Source of the DNA: Desulfolutivibrio sulfoxidireducens
GTDB taxonomy: Bacteria; Desulfobacterota; Desulfovibrionia; Desulfovibrionales; Desulfovibrionaceae
NCBI RefSeq assembly: GCF_013376475.1
Contig: NZ_CP045508.1
Coordinates: forward strand, 496,001 to 560,000
Length of the DNA stretch: 64,000 bases
Direction: 5' to 3'
In this document: piece by piece, positions 26,322 to 34,103 of the stretch
Layout: every line of letters starts with the position of its first letter
Position numbering within the stretch: the stretch's first letter is position 1
Position numbers and translations under genes: made by a program
The notes under the pieces: generated by a model
What the model saw: the letters and a program-made list of their open reading frames with translations, nothing else
The model's database searches: none
Told to the model about the DNA's origin: nothing

Positions 26322-27746
26322 TCAGCGCGAGGCGCCGGTGGGAGGTTCGGCGGTCGCCCGCTCAAACAGGTTGATTCGGCTTTCCGGCGTCTTGTCGGTT
26401 TGACCGGCCATGCGCAGGTCTTTCCCGCCGTCCTGGAAGCGCACCAGGACCATGCCCGCGAATTTGTCCTTTTTGTAGAGCTCGACCCGGTACACCCGGC
26501 CGGCCCGGTCCACGGAGAAGCGGCTGGAGACATCCTCGCGGCGCACGGAAATGCCTTCCTCGCTTGCGGCCCCGGGACGGGAATAGCCGATGATGTTCAC
26601 CCGGCAGTCGGGCTTTCCCGCCACCTCGAAGGACCGGCCCACGGAGATGATGCGCCCGAAGGGCACGGTCACCGTCCCGCCGTCCACCAGCAGGGTCAGG
26701 TCGTGCTCGGAGTCGTCGTATTCGAAATATTCCGGCACCAGTTCGGTCAGATTGCGGTTGCCGTAGTAGATGCGGTAGGCGTTCTTGGCCCCGACCACGG
26801 CCATGAGCGGATTGCTGGGCACGTATTCAACGGCCGCGTCCTTTTTGAAGGGGAAAAAGCCCAGACGGTCCCTGGCGTCGGCCAGGTCGAGGAAGATCTT
26901 GTTGTTGAAAAAGGACAGGGCCACGTTGCTGTTGGCCGCCCTGTCCACGCCCTCGGCGGTCATGGGGAAACGCCGCTCGTAGCCGATGCCCAGGATGTCC
27001 ATGAAGCCCTCGATGGCCCGCAACTGGTAGTAGGAGCGCATGGCCGTGGGGAATTCCTTGCTGGCCTCGATGCCGAAGGCCGGCTTGCCGTTGTTGATGG
27101 CGTAATAGGTCAGGGTCTTGGCCATCTCCTTGGCCATGACCGTATCCTTGCGCCGGGTCAGGGTGTTTTTGACGTGATAGGCGTGCTCGGGGTCGTAGAG
27201 CCCCTCGTTGACCCGTTCCACCACCCGGGAGGCCATGGCCGCGAGTTCGATGTACCGGGGCTCGTCGGTACGCTCCTCGTCGATGACCACGCACTGGCCC
27301 CAGCGTTCGGGACAGCGCAGGGGGTCCTGGCGTTGCGGCCGATAGAAGCCGCTGCCGTCGTGCAGATGGGCGATGAGGTCCACGCGTTCGTCGGTGATGA
27401 TCTTTTTGATCTTGGCGACGGTTTCGTATTCGGGGTCCGAGGGGTCCAGGTCCTCGAACTTGCGGTTCATGTCCCCGTAGATGCCCCGGGAATTCTGGAT
27501 GATGCTCGGAAAATTGAGATTGGGGACCACCCAGACGCTGCCCGAGGTGATTTTGTAGTGGGAGATGATCAGGGCCGCCGTGGTGAAGCCGCCGGGTTCG
27601 TCGCCCTGGATGCCGCCGACCACCAGCAGGGTCTTGCCCGGCTTGCCGGAGTCGAGCTTGTGCAGGGTGAAATCAAGTCCGGCCTGGACCGGGCTCGCCA
27701 GAACAAGGGCCAGCAAGGCCCATACGGTCAGAAGTGTCGTTTTCAT
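26322..27746 (-). CDS. Csd4/Pgp1-like D,L-carboxypeptidase (peptidase M99), cell-shape determinant
   Basis: This 474-residue exported protein (signal peptide to about residue 22) has a carboxypeptidase-like fold. The zinc site uses Gln rather than His: Q47 and E50 in GGIQGDEPGG, with H129 in HLHDGSG. This Gln-Glu-His set is a mark of the Csd4/M99 family. The likely catalytic Glu is E227 in AFGIEAS. A long C-terminal region with small beta domains follows, as in Csd4. Csd4 trims the D-amino acid from peptidoglycan tripeptides and sets helical shape in Helicobacter. A similar role in a curved (vibrioid) cell is a reasonable inference. The gene is monocistronic. Confidence 0.8.
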   Translation of the reverse strand: MKTTLLTVWALLALVLASPVQAGLDFTLHKLDSGKPGKTLLVVGGIQGDEPGGFTTAALIISHYKITSGSVWVVPNLNFPSIIQNSRGIYGDMNRKFEDLDPSDPEYETVAKIKKIITDERVDLIAHLHDGSGFYRPQRQDPLRCPERWGQCVVIDEERTDEPRYIELAAMASRVVERVNEGLYDPEHAYHVKNTLTRRKDTVMAKEMAKTLTYYAINNGKPAFGIEASKEFPTAMRSYYQLRAIEGFMDILGIGYERRFPMTAEGVDRAANSNVALSFFNNKIFLDLADARDRLGFFPFKKDAAVEYVPSNPLMAVVGAKNAYRIYYGNRNLTELVPEYFEYDDSEHDLTLLVDGGTVTVPFGRIISVGRSFEVAGKPDCRVNIIGYSRPGAASEEGISVRREDVSSRFSVDRAGRVYRVELYKKDKFAGMVLVRFQDGGKDLRMAGQTDKTPESRINLFERATAEPPTGASR

Positions 27747-27913
27747 GGCCCGCTCGGGAAAACGTCGTCACCGCAAGGGGACGCCGCGAAATCACGAATC
27801 CCCTCCAAAACTGAACCATACAAGGATCGGCAAGCCTTGTCATCAGCCAGGCGCGGGCGCGATGCCACGAAAGTTCAGGATCCCGAAGGAACTGGTCCCC
27901 TTTTTTCGCGACC

Positions 27914-28168
27914 CTAGGCCGAAAGCGACAGAGTCCGTTCCCCCCGCAGACGCTCAAGCCTCGCGGCCAGGGCCTCGGTCAAGGCCCCGGTGATCTCGTC
28001 CGGCGCGGCCGAGGTCTCGTGGCGACGCGAGGCGGCCGTGCGCGCCCGGACCGCGGCGTCGGCATCGGTCATCCCCGAGGCATGGCGGTAGATGGTGTAC
28101 AGAATCGAACGGCCGTAATCAAAGCCGTATTCCCTCCAGTTCGTGTTGTTTTTTTTCGACGCGGGCAT
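27914..28168 (-). CDS. Small hypothetical protein
   Basis: This 84-residue, charged and soluble protein starts at MPASKKNNTNWREYGFDY after a GGGAGGG ribosome site. The N-terminal part has aromatic residues (REYGFDYGRSILYTIYRH), and the C-terminal half is Ala/Arg/Glu helix. There is no signal peptide. I do not recognise the family. The gene upstream on this strand is htpG, across the 28169-28632 gap, and the Csd4-like gene lies downstream. Confidence 0.5.
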   Translation of the reverse strand: MPASKKNNTNWREYGFDYGRSILYTIYRHASGMTDADAAVRARTAASRRHETSAAPDEITGALTEALAARLERLRGERTLSLSA

Positions 28169-28347
28169 GACGGTTCCCTCCCTGGGCCAAGCCGGTTTCA
28201 TTTTCGGATAGCGCTATGTGTATAAAGCAACCTTCGGGCCAACCTGTCCGTCCCAGCACCTACGCCGTCGCCTCCCCTGCCAGGTGACGGCAAGACGACA
28301 TTTTTGTCATGGAGCGCCTACGTATTTGTTTCCCGAACCTGTGGAAT

Positions 28348-28453
28348 CGGGGCTGCCGCCCCGAACCCCGCCCGGGGGGAATCATTCCCCCCGGACCCCC
28401 TGACTCCGGCTGGTTATGCCCAGGCGCAAAGCGCCTGGGCATAACCAGCCGGA
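28348..28453 (+). repeat. Composite palindromic intergenic element, copy 2
   Basis: It has the same two leading modules as copy 1 (CGGGGCTGCCGCCCCG, then the GGGGGGAATCATTCCCCCC palindrome). A perfect 23-base-arm palindrome follows (28405-28427 with 28431-28453, AAA loop). It lies in the gene-free 28169-28632 stretch. Confidence 0.8.
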
Positions 28454-28518
28454 AATCAAGGGGATACGGCGGAAACCATGTCCACCGGGGAGGGTGTCGG
28501 GCCATGCGGGACTGATTT

Positions 28519-28569
28519 CGCCGTGGGCGATCGGGCTGGCGCGAAGCGCCGGTCCGATCGCCCACGGCG
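28519..28569. repeat. Long perfect palindrome downstream of htpG
   Basis: CGCCGTGGGCGATCGG (28519-28534) pairs with CCGATCGCCCACGGCG (28554-28569), with an inner GGCGC-GAA-GCGCC stem. A shorter CAGGGGCCTGAGGCCCCTG hairpin follows before the htpG stop at 28633. It could end the htpG transcript on the minus strand, although no T-run follows. Confidence 0.6.
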
Positions 28570-28632
28570 GGTCAGGGGTGCAGGGGCCTGAGGCCCCTGC
28601 CGGGGGGTGTGGGGGCGGCGCCCCCCGCAATC

Positions 28633-30546
28633 CTAGGTGTTTTTCAGATCGGCGTACCAGCCGCTGGCGTCGGTCAGCAGGGTGGTGACGCGGTCGACCA
28701 TCTGGTGGGGGTCGGCGAGGTAGCCGTCGAGGAGCAGGGCGGCGTCGAGGAGCTGGTTGGCGGCGGTGGCCAGGAAGGGGTCATCGGGCCGGGTCTGGTG
28801 GATGCGCAGCAGGTTGCGCAGCAGGGGGTGATCGGCGTTGATTTCCAGGACCTTGCGCGGCGGGGTTTCGTCCTTGGCGAGCATGCGCATGATTTTTTGC
28901 ATGCCGGCCGAGGGGTCGCCGTCGGGGCTGACCAGGCAGGAGGGGCTTTTGCGCAGTCGTGTGGACACGCGCACGTCGGTTATGCGGTCGCCGAGGAGGT
29001 TTTTGACGGCCGCGGCCAGGGAGGGCAGGGCGGCCTGTTGTTCCGGGGAGAGGGGGGGGGTGTCGGCGGCAACGGTGCTTTCGAAGGCGGCGAGGTCGGC
29101 CGGGTCGATCTTGTCGGCCGGGGCCAGGGTGAAGTCCTTGTAGGAACGCACGCTTTCCATGACGAATTCGTCGATGGGTTCGAGGAGGTAGAGGACCTCG
29201 AGGCCCTTGTCCCGGAAGATCTCCAGGTTGGGGCTTAGGTCCAGGGCGGCCCGGGAGGGGCCGGAGAGGTAGTGGATGTGTTTTTGTCCGGATTTGGCCC
29301 GGGTGACGTAGTCGGCCAGGGAGGTCAGGGGGGCGGGGGCTTCGGGCGTGGGGGCCAGGGCCGAGGATTCGAAGCGGACGAGTTCGGCGAAGGCCTCGCG
29401 GTGGATGTAGTCGCCGTAGCCCAGCTTCATGACCCGGCCGTGTTCGCGCCAGAAGGCGGCGTAGGCGTCGGGGTCGTCCTTGGCCAGCTTTTGCAGTCGT
29501 TCCAGGACCTGTTTGGTGATGGTGGACTGGATTTTGCGCAGGACCAGGTTCTCCTGGAGGGTTTCCCGGGAGAGGTTCAGCGGCAGGTCCTCGGTGTCCA
29601 CCACGCCGCGCACGAAGCCCAGAAACTCGGGCAGGAGATCCTTGGTTTCGTGCTGGATGAGCACCCGACGCACGTAGAGGTCGAGTCCCCGGGCATCGGG
29701 GCGCATGCCGAAGAGGTCCATGGGCTTTTTGGGGATGAAGAGCAGGGCGGTGAACTGGACCGGCGCGTCCACGGCCACGTGGATGGTCAGAAGCGGTTCC
29801 TCGGAGTCGAAGGTCAGAAATTCGTGGAATTCCTTGTACTGCTCGGGGGTGATGGAGAACTTGGACTCGCGCCACAGGGCCGGGACGGTGTTGACCTTGT
29901 CCTGGCCGACGAAAATGGGGAAGGAAATGAAGTTGGAGTGCTTGCGGATAATGGCCTTCAGGCGTTCCGGGTCGGCGAATTCCTTGGCCTCGTCCTTGAG
30001 GTGGATCTCGAGGCGGGTGCCGCGAGCGGCATCTTCGGGGCCGTCGGCCAGGTCGTAGGAGCCGGAGCCGTCGGATTCCCAGTGAACGGCGGGTTGGTCC
30101 GGGATCAGGGACTTGGTGGTCAGGACCACCTTTTTGGCCACCATGAACACGGAATAGAATCCGACGCCGAAGCGGCCGATGATGCCCGGGGCCGCGTCCT
30201 TGTTGTCGGCCAGGTTTTTCAGGAATTCGGCGGACCCGGACTTGGCGATGGTGCCGATGTTTTCGATGAGTTCGTCGCGGGTCATGCCCAGGCCGGTATC
30301 GGCGATGGTCAGGATGCCGGCGTCCTTGTCCGTGGTGATGCGAATTTCAAGCGGCAGATCCGGGTTGGCCGCGGTGGTGCCGCGTCCGGTCTCAAAACGC
30401 AGCTTGTCCAGGGCGTCGGAGGCGTTGGAGATGAGTTCGCGCAGGAAAATCTCGCGGTTGGTGTAGATGGAATGGGTGATGATATCGAGAAGTTGCCGTA
30501 TTTCGGCCTTGAATTCATGGGGTGTTCCCGGTTTCGTGTCCGGCAT
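28633..30546 (-). CDS. htpG: Chaperone HtpG (bacterial Hsp90)
   Basis: This 637-residue GHKL-ATPase chaperone has the N-terminal ATP site with ELISNASDALDKLRF, DTGLGMTRDELIENIGTIAKSG and the GRFGVGFYSVFMVA loop. The middle-domain segment FIPKKPMDLFG and GVVDTEDLPLNLSRE are also present. The length fits the family. A strong AAGGAG ribosome site precedes the ATG. Together with the two hsp20 genes at 31026-31818 it forms a heat-shock neighbourhood. Confidence 0.97.
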   Translation of the reverse strand: MPDTKPGTPHEFKAEIRQLLDIITHSIYTNREIFLRELISNASDALDKLRFETGRGTTAANPDLPLEIRITTDKDAGILTIADTGLGMTRDELIENIGTIAKSGSAEFLKNLADNKDAAPGIIGRFGVGFYSVFMVAKKVVLTTKSLIPDQPAVHWESDGSGSYDLADGPEDAARGTRLEIHLKDEAKEFADPERLKAIIRKHSNFISFPIFVGQDKVNTVPALWRESKFSITPEQYKEFHEFLTFDSEEPLLTIHVAVDAPVQFTALLFIPKKPMDLFGMRPDARGLDLYVRRVLIQHETKDLLPEFLGFVRGVVDTEDLPLNLSRETLQENLVLRKIQSTITKQVLERLQKLAKDDPDAYAAFWREHGRVMKLGYGDYIHREAFAELVRFESSALAPTPEAPAPLTSLADYVTRAKSGQKHIHYLSGPSRAALDLSPNLEIFRDKGLEVLYLLEPIDEFVMESVRSYKDFTLAPADKIDPADLAAFESTVAADTPPLSPEQQAALPSLAAAVKNLLGDRITDVRVSTRLRKSPSCLVSPDGDPSAGMQKIMRMLAKDETPPRKVLEINADHPLLRNLLRIHQTRPDDPFLATAANQLLDAALLLDGYLADPHQMVDRVTTLLTDASGWYADLKNT

Positions 30547-30636
30547 GATGTGCTCCTTTGTTTCAAAGGGTGTTTTCCCGCGTGGAGGCTGGGGGAATAT
30601 CGAGGCGCGCCGCCCGGGCGCGCTGGGCTATTTGGC

Positions 30637-30849
30637 TCAGGAAAATCCGCCGCCGCCGCAGCCCGAGGAGTGGGTTTCGAAGCGGGGCAGGGTGGTTTGT
30701 CCGGGTCGCCGTCCCGATGTGGCGGACAGGACACGATGGCAGTCGGGGTGTCCGCAACGGGGGCAGGGGGGGGTGATCTCCCGGCCAAGGGGGACGAGTT
30801 CCTCGAAGCGGGCGTCACAGGCGGGGCAGGCGTATTCGTACAAGGGCAT
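30637..30849 (-). CDS. FmdB-type zinc-ribbon regulatory protein
   Basis: This 70-residue protein starts at MPLYEYACPACDARFEEL. CPAC and CPRCG form a zinc ribbon, and the C-terminus is rich in Gly and Cys (SSGCGGGGFS). This is the FmdB/CxxC_CXXC_SSSS family, first linked to formamidase regulation; the real role is unclear. The longer open frame upstream lacks a ribosome site. It lies 90 bases upstream of htpG on the same strand. Confidence 0.85.
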   Translation of the reverse strand: MPLYEYACPACDARFEELVPLGREITPPCPRCGHPDCHRVLSATSGRRPGQTTLPRFETHSSGCGGGGFS

Positions 30850-30965
30850 GATGGCCTCCGAAGCAAAATTTTTCGAGGATATCAGATAAGTCACAAAGGC
30901 GAGGTGTCAAGGCCGGTTGATTCGCGACGGCGCGTGGGCGCGGCCGGAAAGTGACGGGGGCGGCG

Positions 30966-30993
30966 TTGACAAAAAGCCGGGCCGGATTATCCT
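30966..30993 (+). promoter_or_regulatory. Promoter of the hsp20 pair
   Basis: TTGACA (30966-30971) and TATCCT (30988-30993) are 16 bases apart, about 25 bases upstream of the ribosome site GGGAGGT (31012-31018). It looks like a housekeeping sigma-70 promoter. No CIRCE element was found nearby. Confidence 0.55.
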
Positions 30994-31025
30994 CAATTGC
31001 GTAAAAACATTGGGAGGTGCATGCC

Positions 31026-31439
31026 ATGGTTATCGATTTGAGTCCATTTTATGGTACGTCGAATCCGTTCGACCGGCTGCTCGAATCGCTTTGGACGCCG
31101 CTTTCCATCAGCCAACGGAGTTTGGCCTATCCACCACTCAACATCAGCGAGGATGACGAGAGCATTTACGTCCAATGCGAGATTCCGGGCATGGACATGG
31201 GGGATCTGGACCTGACCCTGACCGATTCGAGTCTGGTGATCAAGGGCGAACGCAAGGTGGTCAAGGGGAAATACTACCGCCAGGAGCGGCCCACGGGCTT
31301 TTTCCAGCGGGTGGTGAACATCCAGGCGGCCATCAGCCGGGACAAGGTCGCGGCCAAGATGAAGGATGGGGTCCTGGAGGTGGTCATCCCCAAGTCCGAC
31401 GAGAGCAAGCCCAAAAAAATCAGCATCGACATGGAGTAG
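31026..31439 (+). CDS. Small heat-shock protein (Hsp20/alpha-crystallin), first copy
   Basis: This 137-residue ATP-independent holdase has an alpha-crystallin domain at about residues 40-130. ISEDDESIYVQCEIPGMDMG and the C-terminal MKDGVLEVVIPKSDE signature show the family. The ATG at 31026 is favoured over the GTG nine bases earlier by spacing from GGGAGGT. It is the first gene of a two-gene operon. Confidence 0.93.
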   Translation: MVIDLSPFYGTSNPFDRLLESLWTPLSISQRSLAYPPLNISEDDESIYVQCEIPGMDMGDLDLTLTDSSLVIKGERKVVKGKYYRQERPTGFFQRVVNIQAAISRDKVAAKMKDGVLEVVIPKSDESKPKKISIDME

Positions 31440-31452
31440 GGAGGAAGCGGTC

Positions 31453-31818
31453 ATGAACGGGAACGTCGCCAAAAGCGAGACGAGTCTGCCCCGGATCAAG
31501 CCGGCCACGGACATCATCGAGACCGAGGAAGGGTTTCTGATCCTGATGGACATGCCAGGCGTGAACAAGGAGCATTTGATCCTCGACCTCAACGAGGACG
31601 AGATCAAGATATCGGGCAAGGCCGAATACGATCCTTCGGAAAAGCGCAAGCTGGGCCATGTGGAGTTCGGATCGGGAGAATACTTCCGCAGCTTCACCCT
31701 GTCGCACATCGTGGACAAGGAGCGGATCAAGGCCACGCTCAAAAACGGCGTGCTGGAGATTGTGTTGCCCAAGGCTGAAAAGGCCCAGCCGCGCAAGATC
31801 GAGATCCAGGCCGGATAA
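31453..31818 (+). CDS. Small heat-shock protein (Hsp20/alpha-crystallin), second copy
   Basis: This 121-residue sHSP lies 13 bases after the first, with its own GGGAGGAA ribosome site. The alpha-crystallin domain runs from DIIETEEGFLILMDMPGVNK to the signature LKNGVLEIVLPKAEK. Divergent sHSP pairs often form hetero-oligomers, which is the likely arrangement here. A clear terminator follows. Confidence 0.93.
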   Translation: MNGNVAKSETSLPRIKPATDIIETEEGFLILMDMPGVNKEHLILDLNEDEIKISGKAEYDPSEKRKLGHVEFGSGEYFRSFTLSHIVDKERIKATLKNGVLEIVLPKAEKAQPRKIEIQAG

Positions 31819-31846
31819 CCGTCGGGAACGATCGGTTGGAAACGAG

Positions 31847-31877
31847 CGGGCTCCTTTTTCGGGGAGCCCGTTTTTTT
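31847..31877 (+). terminator. Rho-independent terminator of the hsp20 operon
   Basis: Stem CGGGCTCC / GGAGCCCG with a TTTTTCGG loop is followed by seven T residues. It is the best canonical terminator in the window. Confidence 0.9.
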
Positions 31878-31880
31878 GTG

Positions 31881-32790
31881 ATAAGGTCCCGCGGTGACCG
31901 CGTTGGTTCCCACATCCGCAGCCCATGTGATTTCCACCCCCTTTGAGTGGCCAGATCGTTTTTCAGGGAGATTGCGGCAAAGTCTCCTCCGCAACGCCAC
32001 TTTTCAAAAAAATTGCATTTTCAAAACATACTATAAAAACATGTACTTAGAAAAAGTAATTCAAACGAATGCTTGACAAGGTCTTCGACACTCGTCACCT
32101 TCCCAGTCAATGAAAGCATGGCACCGCCCCTTCTCCAAGCGCCAGGGCGGCAGGGAGATCCTGGCTGCGGGAAGACTGTTTTCTGGAAATGGGTTCGATG
32201 GTGCATGTATTCTGGAGAGAGGCGCCGAGGCAACAGTCAATAACTCGGTTGAGGATTGCCTCTTGGCAGCAAAAGCGGTCATTGCAAAGCTGATCATTTT
32301 ACGGAACAAGTCATGGAGAAAATCTTTTTTTAACTTCTGAACAAGAAGGGAACGAACCACACGGGTTGTTTTTATGTCGTCATATTGAAAATATATTGAG
32401 AAGAAAGAGGATGGCGCCAAGATACAAATGATGCACGACGATACTGCAGAGAAAAATCTTCCTTCCTTGTCACTCCGGATATGTTGTGGAATGTATTTAT
32501 GAGGCATAGAGAATTCCGGATGGAATGTGTTTCTCAAGACATTTCTTTTGATTGGACCTCAAGCCGAAGAAGAATTCCATAACTATACGCCGTGGTTATT
32601 TGATGGGTATTTTTATCGTCCTGAAAGTGATCCATTGCATGAATGTCGTCTCGGAAATGCTATTTATGTTAAATTGCAGCGCAGGCTAGACCAACGCGGA
32701 GATCTGTTTTTTAGGTCCGCGAATACCTGCTGTTGAGATTGCAACGATCAATATCACACAAACAGTCAGCATCCCGGGGAAGGCCTTTTC
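31881..32790. other. Gene-poor, lower-GC stretch between hsp20 and the RND pump
   Basis: About 900 bases have visibly lower GC than the flanks and no convincing intact gene. Short frames on both strands lack family character. The exception is the tetR-like remnant at 32110-32340. It looks like a decayed region. Confidence 0.6.
32110..32340 (+). pseudogene. Remnant of a TetR/AcrR-type repressor (N-terminal part)
   Basis: A 76-codon frame reads GREILAAGRLFSGNGFDGAC, then LERGAEATVNN, then CLLAAKAVIAKLI. This follows the TetR HTH consensus (R-E-x-I-L-x-A-A-x-x-L-F-x-x-x-G-F) with small deletions in the recognition helix and in the Y-F-G-S-K-E-A segment. It then stops, with no ligand-binding domain. 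Its position just upstream of an RND pump is where acrR-type repressors usually sit. The call rests on motif spacing alone. Confidence 0.45.
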
Positions 32791-32828
32791 ATCCGACAAC
32801 AGCGACCTGACCTCTCGAGTTGTCGGAT
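32791..32828. promoter_or_regulatory. Inverted repeat upstream of the RND pump genes
   Basis: ATCCGACAAC (32791-32800) and GTTGTCGGAT (32819-32828) are perfect 10-base arms around an 18-base spacer, ending 48 bases before acrA. It may be the operator of the lost or an unlinked repressor, or a leader hairpin. Confidence 0.5.
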
Positions 32829-32876
32829 TTGTTCAGTATTTCGAGGTTCGATTTCTTACCCTTTGGAGGAGCCCGC

Positions 32877-34103
32877 ATGCAACGCAAGAAAAATTTCAAG
32901 ATTTCATTCCGATTTTATAGAATGCCGGCGGCTCTCCTGGCCGTTTTCTTGCTCGTTGGTTGCGACAGCAAACCACAGGGGCCGCCGCCCGCCCCGGTTC
33001 CCGCCGTGTCCATCGTGACCGTGAAGCCCCAAAAGATCCTGATGACCAAGGAATTGTCGGGACGCACCTCCGCGTTTCGGATCGCCGAGATACGCCCCCG
33101 CGTCAACGGGTTGATCCAGAAGCGTCTTTTTACCGAGGGCGGCGATGTCACCGAGGGGCAGGTGCTGTACCAGATCGATCCCGCCCCGTTCGAGGCCGAT
33201 CTGGCCAACGCCGAGGCCGCCCTGGCCGAGGCCCAGGCCAAGCTGCCGAGCATCCAGGCCAAGGCCCAGCGCTACGGCAAGCTTCTCTCCAGCGAATCCT
33301 TAAGCCGGCAGGACTATGACGACGCCGCCGCCGCCCACGACCAGCTCAAGGCCACCATCACCGCCCTTCAGGCCAAGGTCGCGACCGCCAGGATCAACCT
33401 GGGATACACCAAGGTCACCGCGCCCATCTCCGGCCGCATCGGCAAGTCCAGCGTGACCGACGGCGCACTGGTCTCGGCGTACCAGACCGTGGCCCTGGCC
33501 ACCATTCAGCAGCTCGATCCCATCTATGTGGACGTGACCCAGTCCTCGGCCGAGCTTCTCAGGCTGAAGGAACGCCGGGAGAAGGGGTTGATCAACCCGG
33601 ATCAGGCGAACCAGAACACGGTCAATCTCATTATGGAGAACGGCAAGCCCTATGCCCAGGAGGGGACCTTCCAGTTCAGCGACGTCACCGTGGACCCCTC
33701 CACCGGCTCGGTCACCCTGCGCCTGATCTTCCCCAACCCGAGGGCGGAGATCCTGCCCGGCATGTTCGTGCGGGCGATCATCAAGGAAGGCGTCAACGAC
33801 GAGGCCATCCTGGTGGCCCAGCAGGGCGTGTCCCGGGACAGCAAGGGCAACCCCTATGCCCTGGTGGTCAATGCCGAGAACAAGGTCGAGATGCGCCAAC
33901 TGACCCTGGACCGGGCCATCGGCAACCAGTGGATCGTGGTCTCCGGACTCGTCCCGGGGGACCGGGTGATCGTCGAGGGCCTGCAGATGCTTCGGCCCGG
34001 AACCGTGGTCCAGGTCACGCCCGTTGACCAGGGCAAGGATGGCCAGGGCCAGACGGCCCAGGCCGACGGTCGGACGCCGAAAAACGGCGGGGGTGATAAA
34101 TAA
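32877..34103 (+). CDS. acrA: RND efflux periplasmic adaptor (AcrA/MexA type)
   Basis: This 408-residue membrane-fusion lipoprotein has a lipobox at LLVGC. The lipoyl half-motifs are GLIQKRLFTEGGDVTEGQVLYQID and NLGYTKVTAPISGRIGKS. The alpha-helical hairpin lies between them (residues 105-165), and the beta-barrel region TLRLIFPNPRAEILPGMFVR follows. The start has a GGAGG site. The stop overlaps the next start (TAATG). It links the inner-membrane pump to an outer-membrane channel. Confidence 0.93.
   Translation: MQRKKNFKISFRFYRMPAALLAVFLLVGCDSKPQGPPPAPVPAVSIVTVKPQKILMTKELSGRTSAFRIAEIRPRVNGLIQKRLFTEGGDVTEGQVLYQIDPAPFEADLANAEAALAEAQAKLPSIQAKAQRYGKLLSSESLSRQDYDDAAAAHDQLKATITALQAKVATARINLGYTKVTAPISGRIGKSSVTDGALVSAYQTVALATIQQLDPIYVDVTQSSAELLRLKERREKGLINPDQANQNTVNLIMENGKPYAQEGTFQFSDVTVDPSTGSVTLRLIFPNPRAEILPGMFVRAIIKEGVNDEAILVAQQGVSRDSKGNPYALVVNAENKVEMRQLTLDRAIGNQWIVVSGLVPGDRVIVEGLQMLRPGTVVQVTPVDQGKDGQGQTAQADGRTPKNGGGDK

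Noticed and set aside
32061-32537. A 158-codon minus-strand open frame upstream of the RND pump
   Set aside because: It has no recognisable domain, overlaps the tetR-like remnant on the other strand, and lies in decayed-looking DNA.
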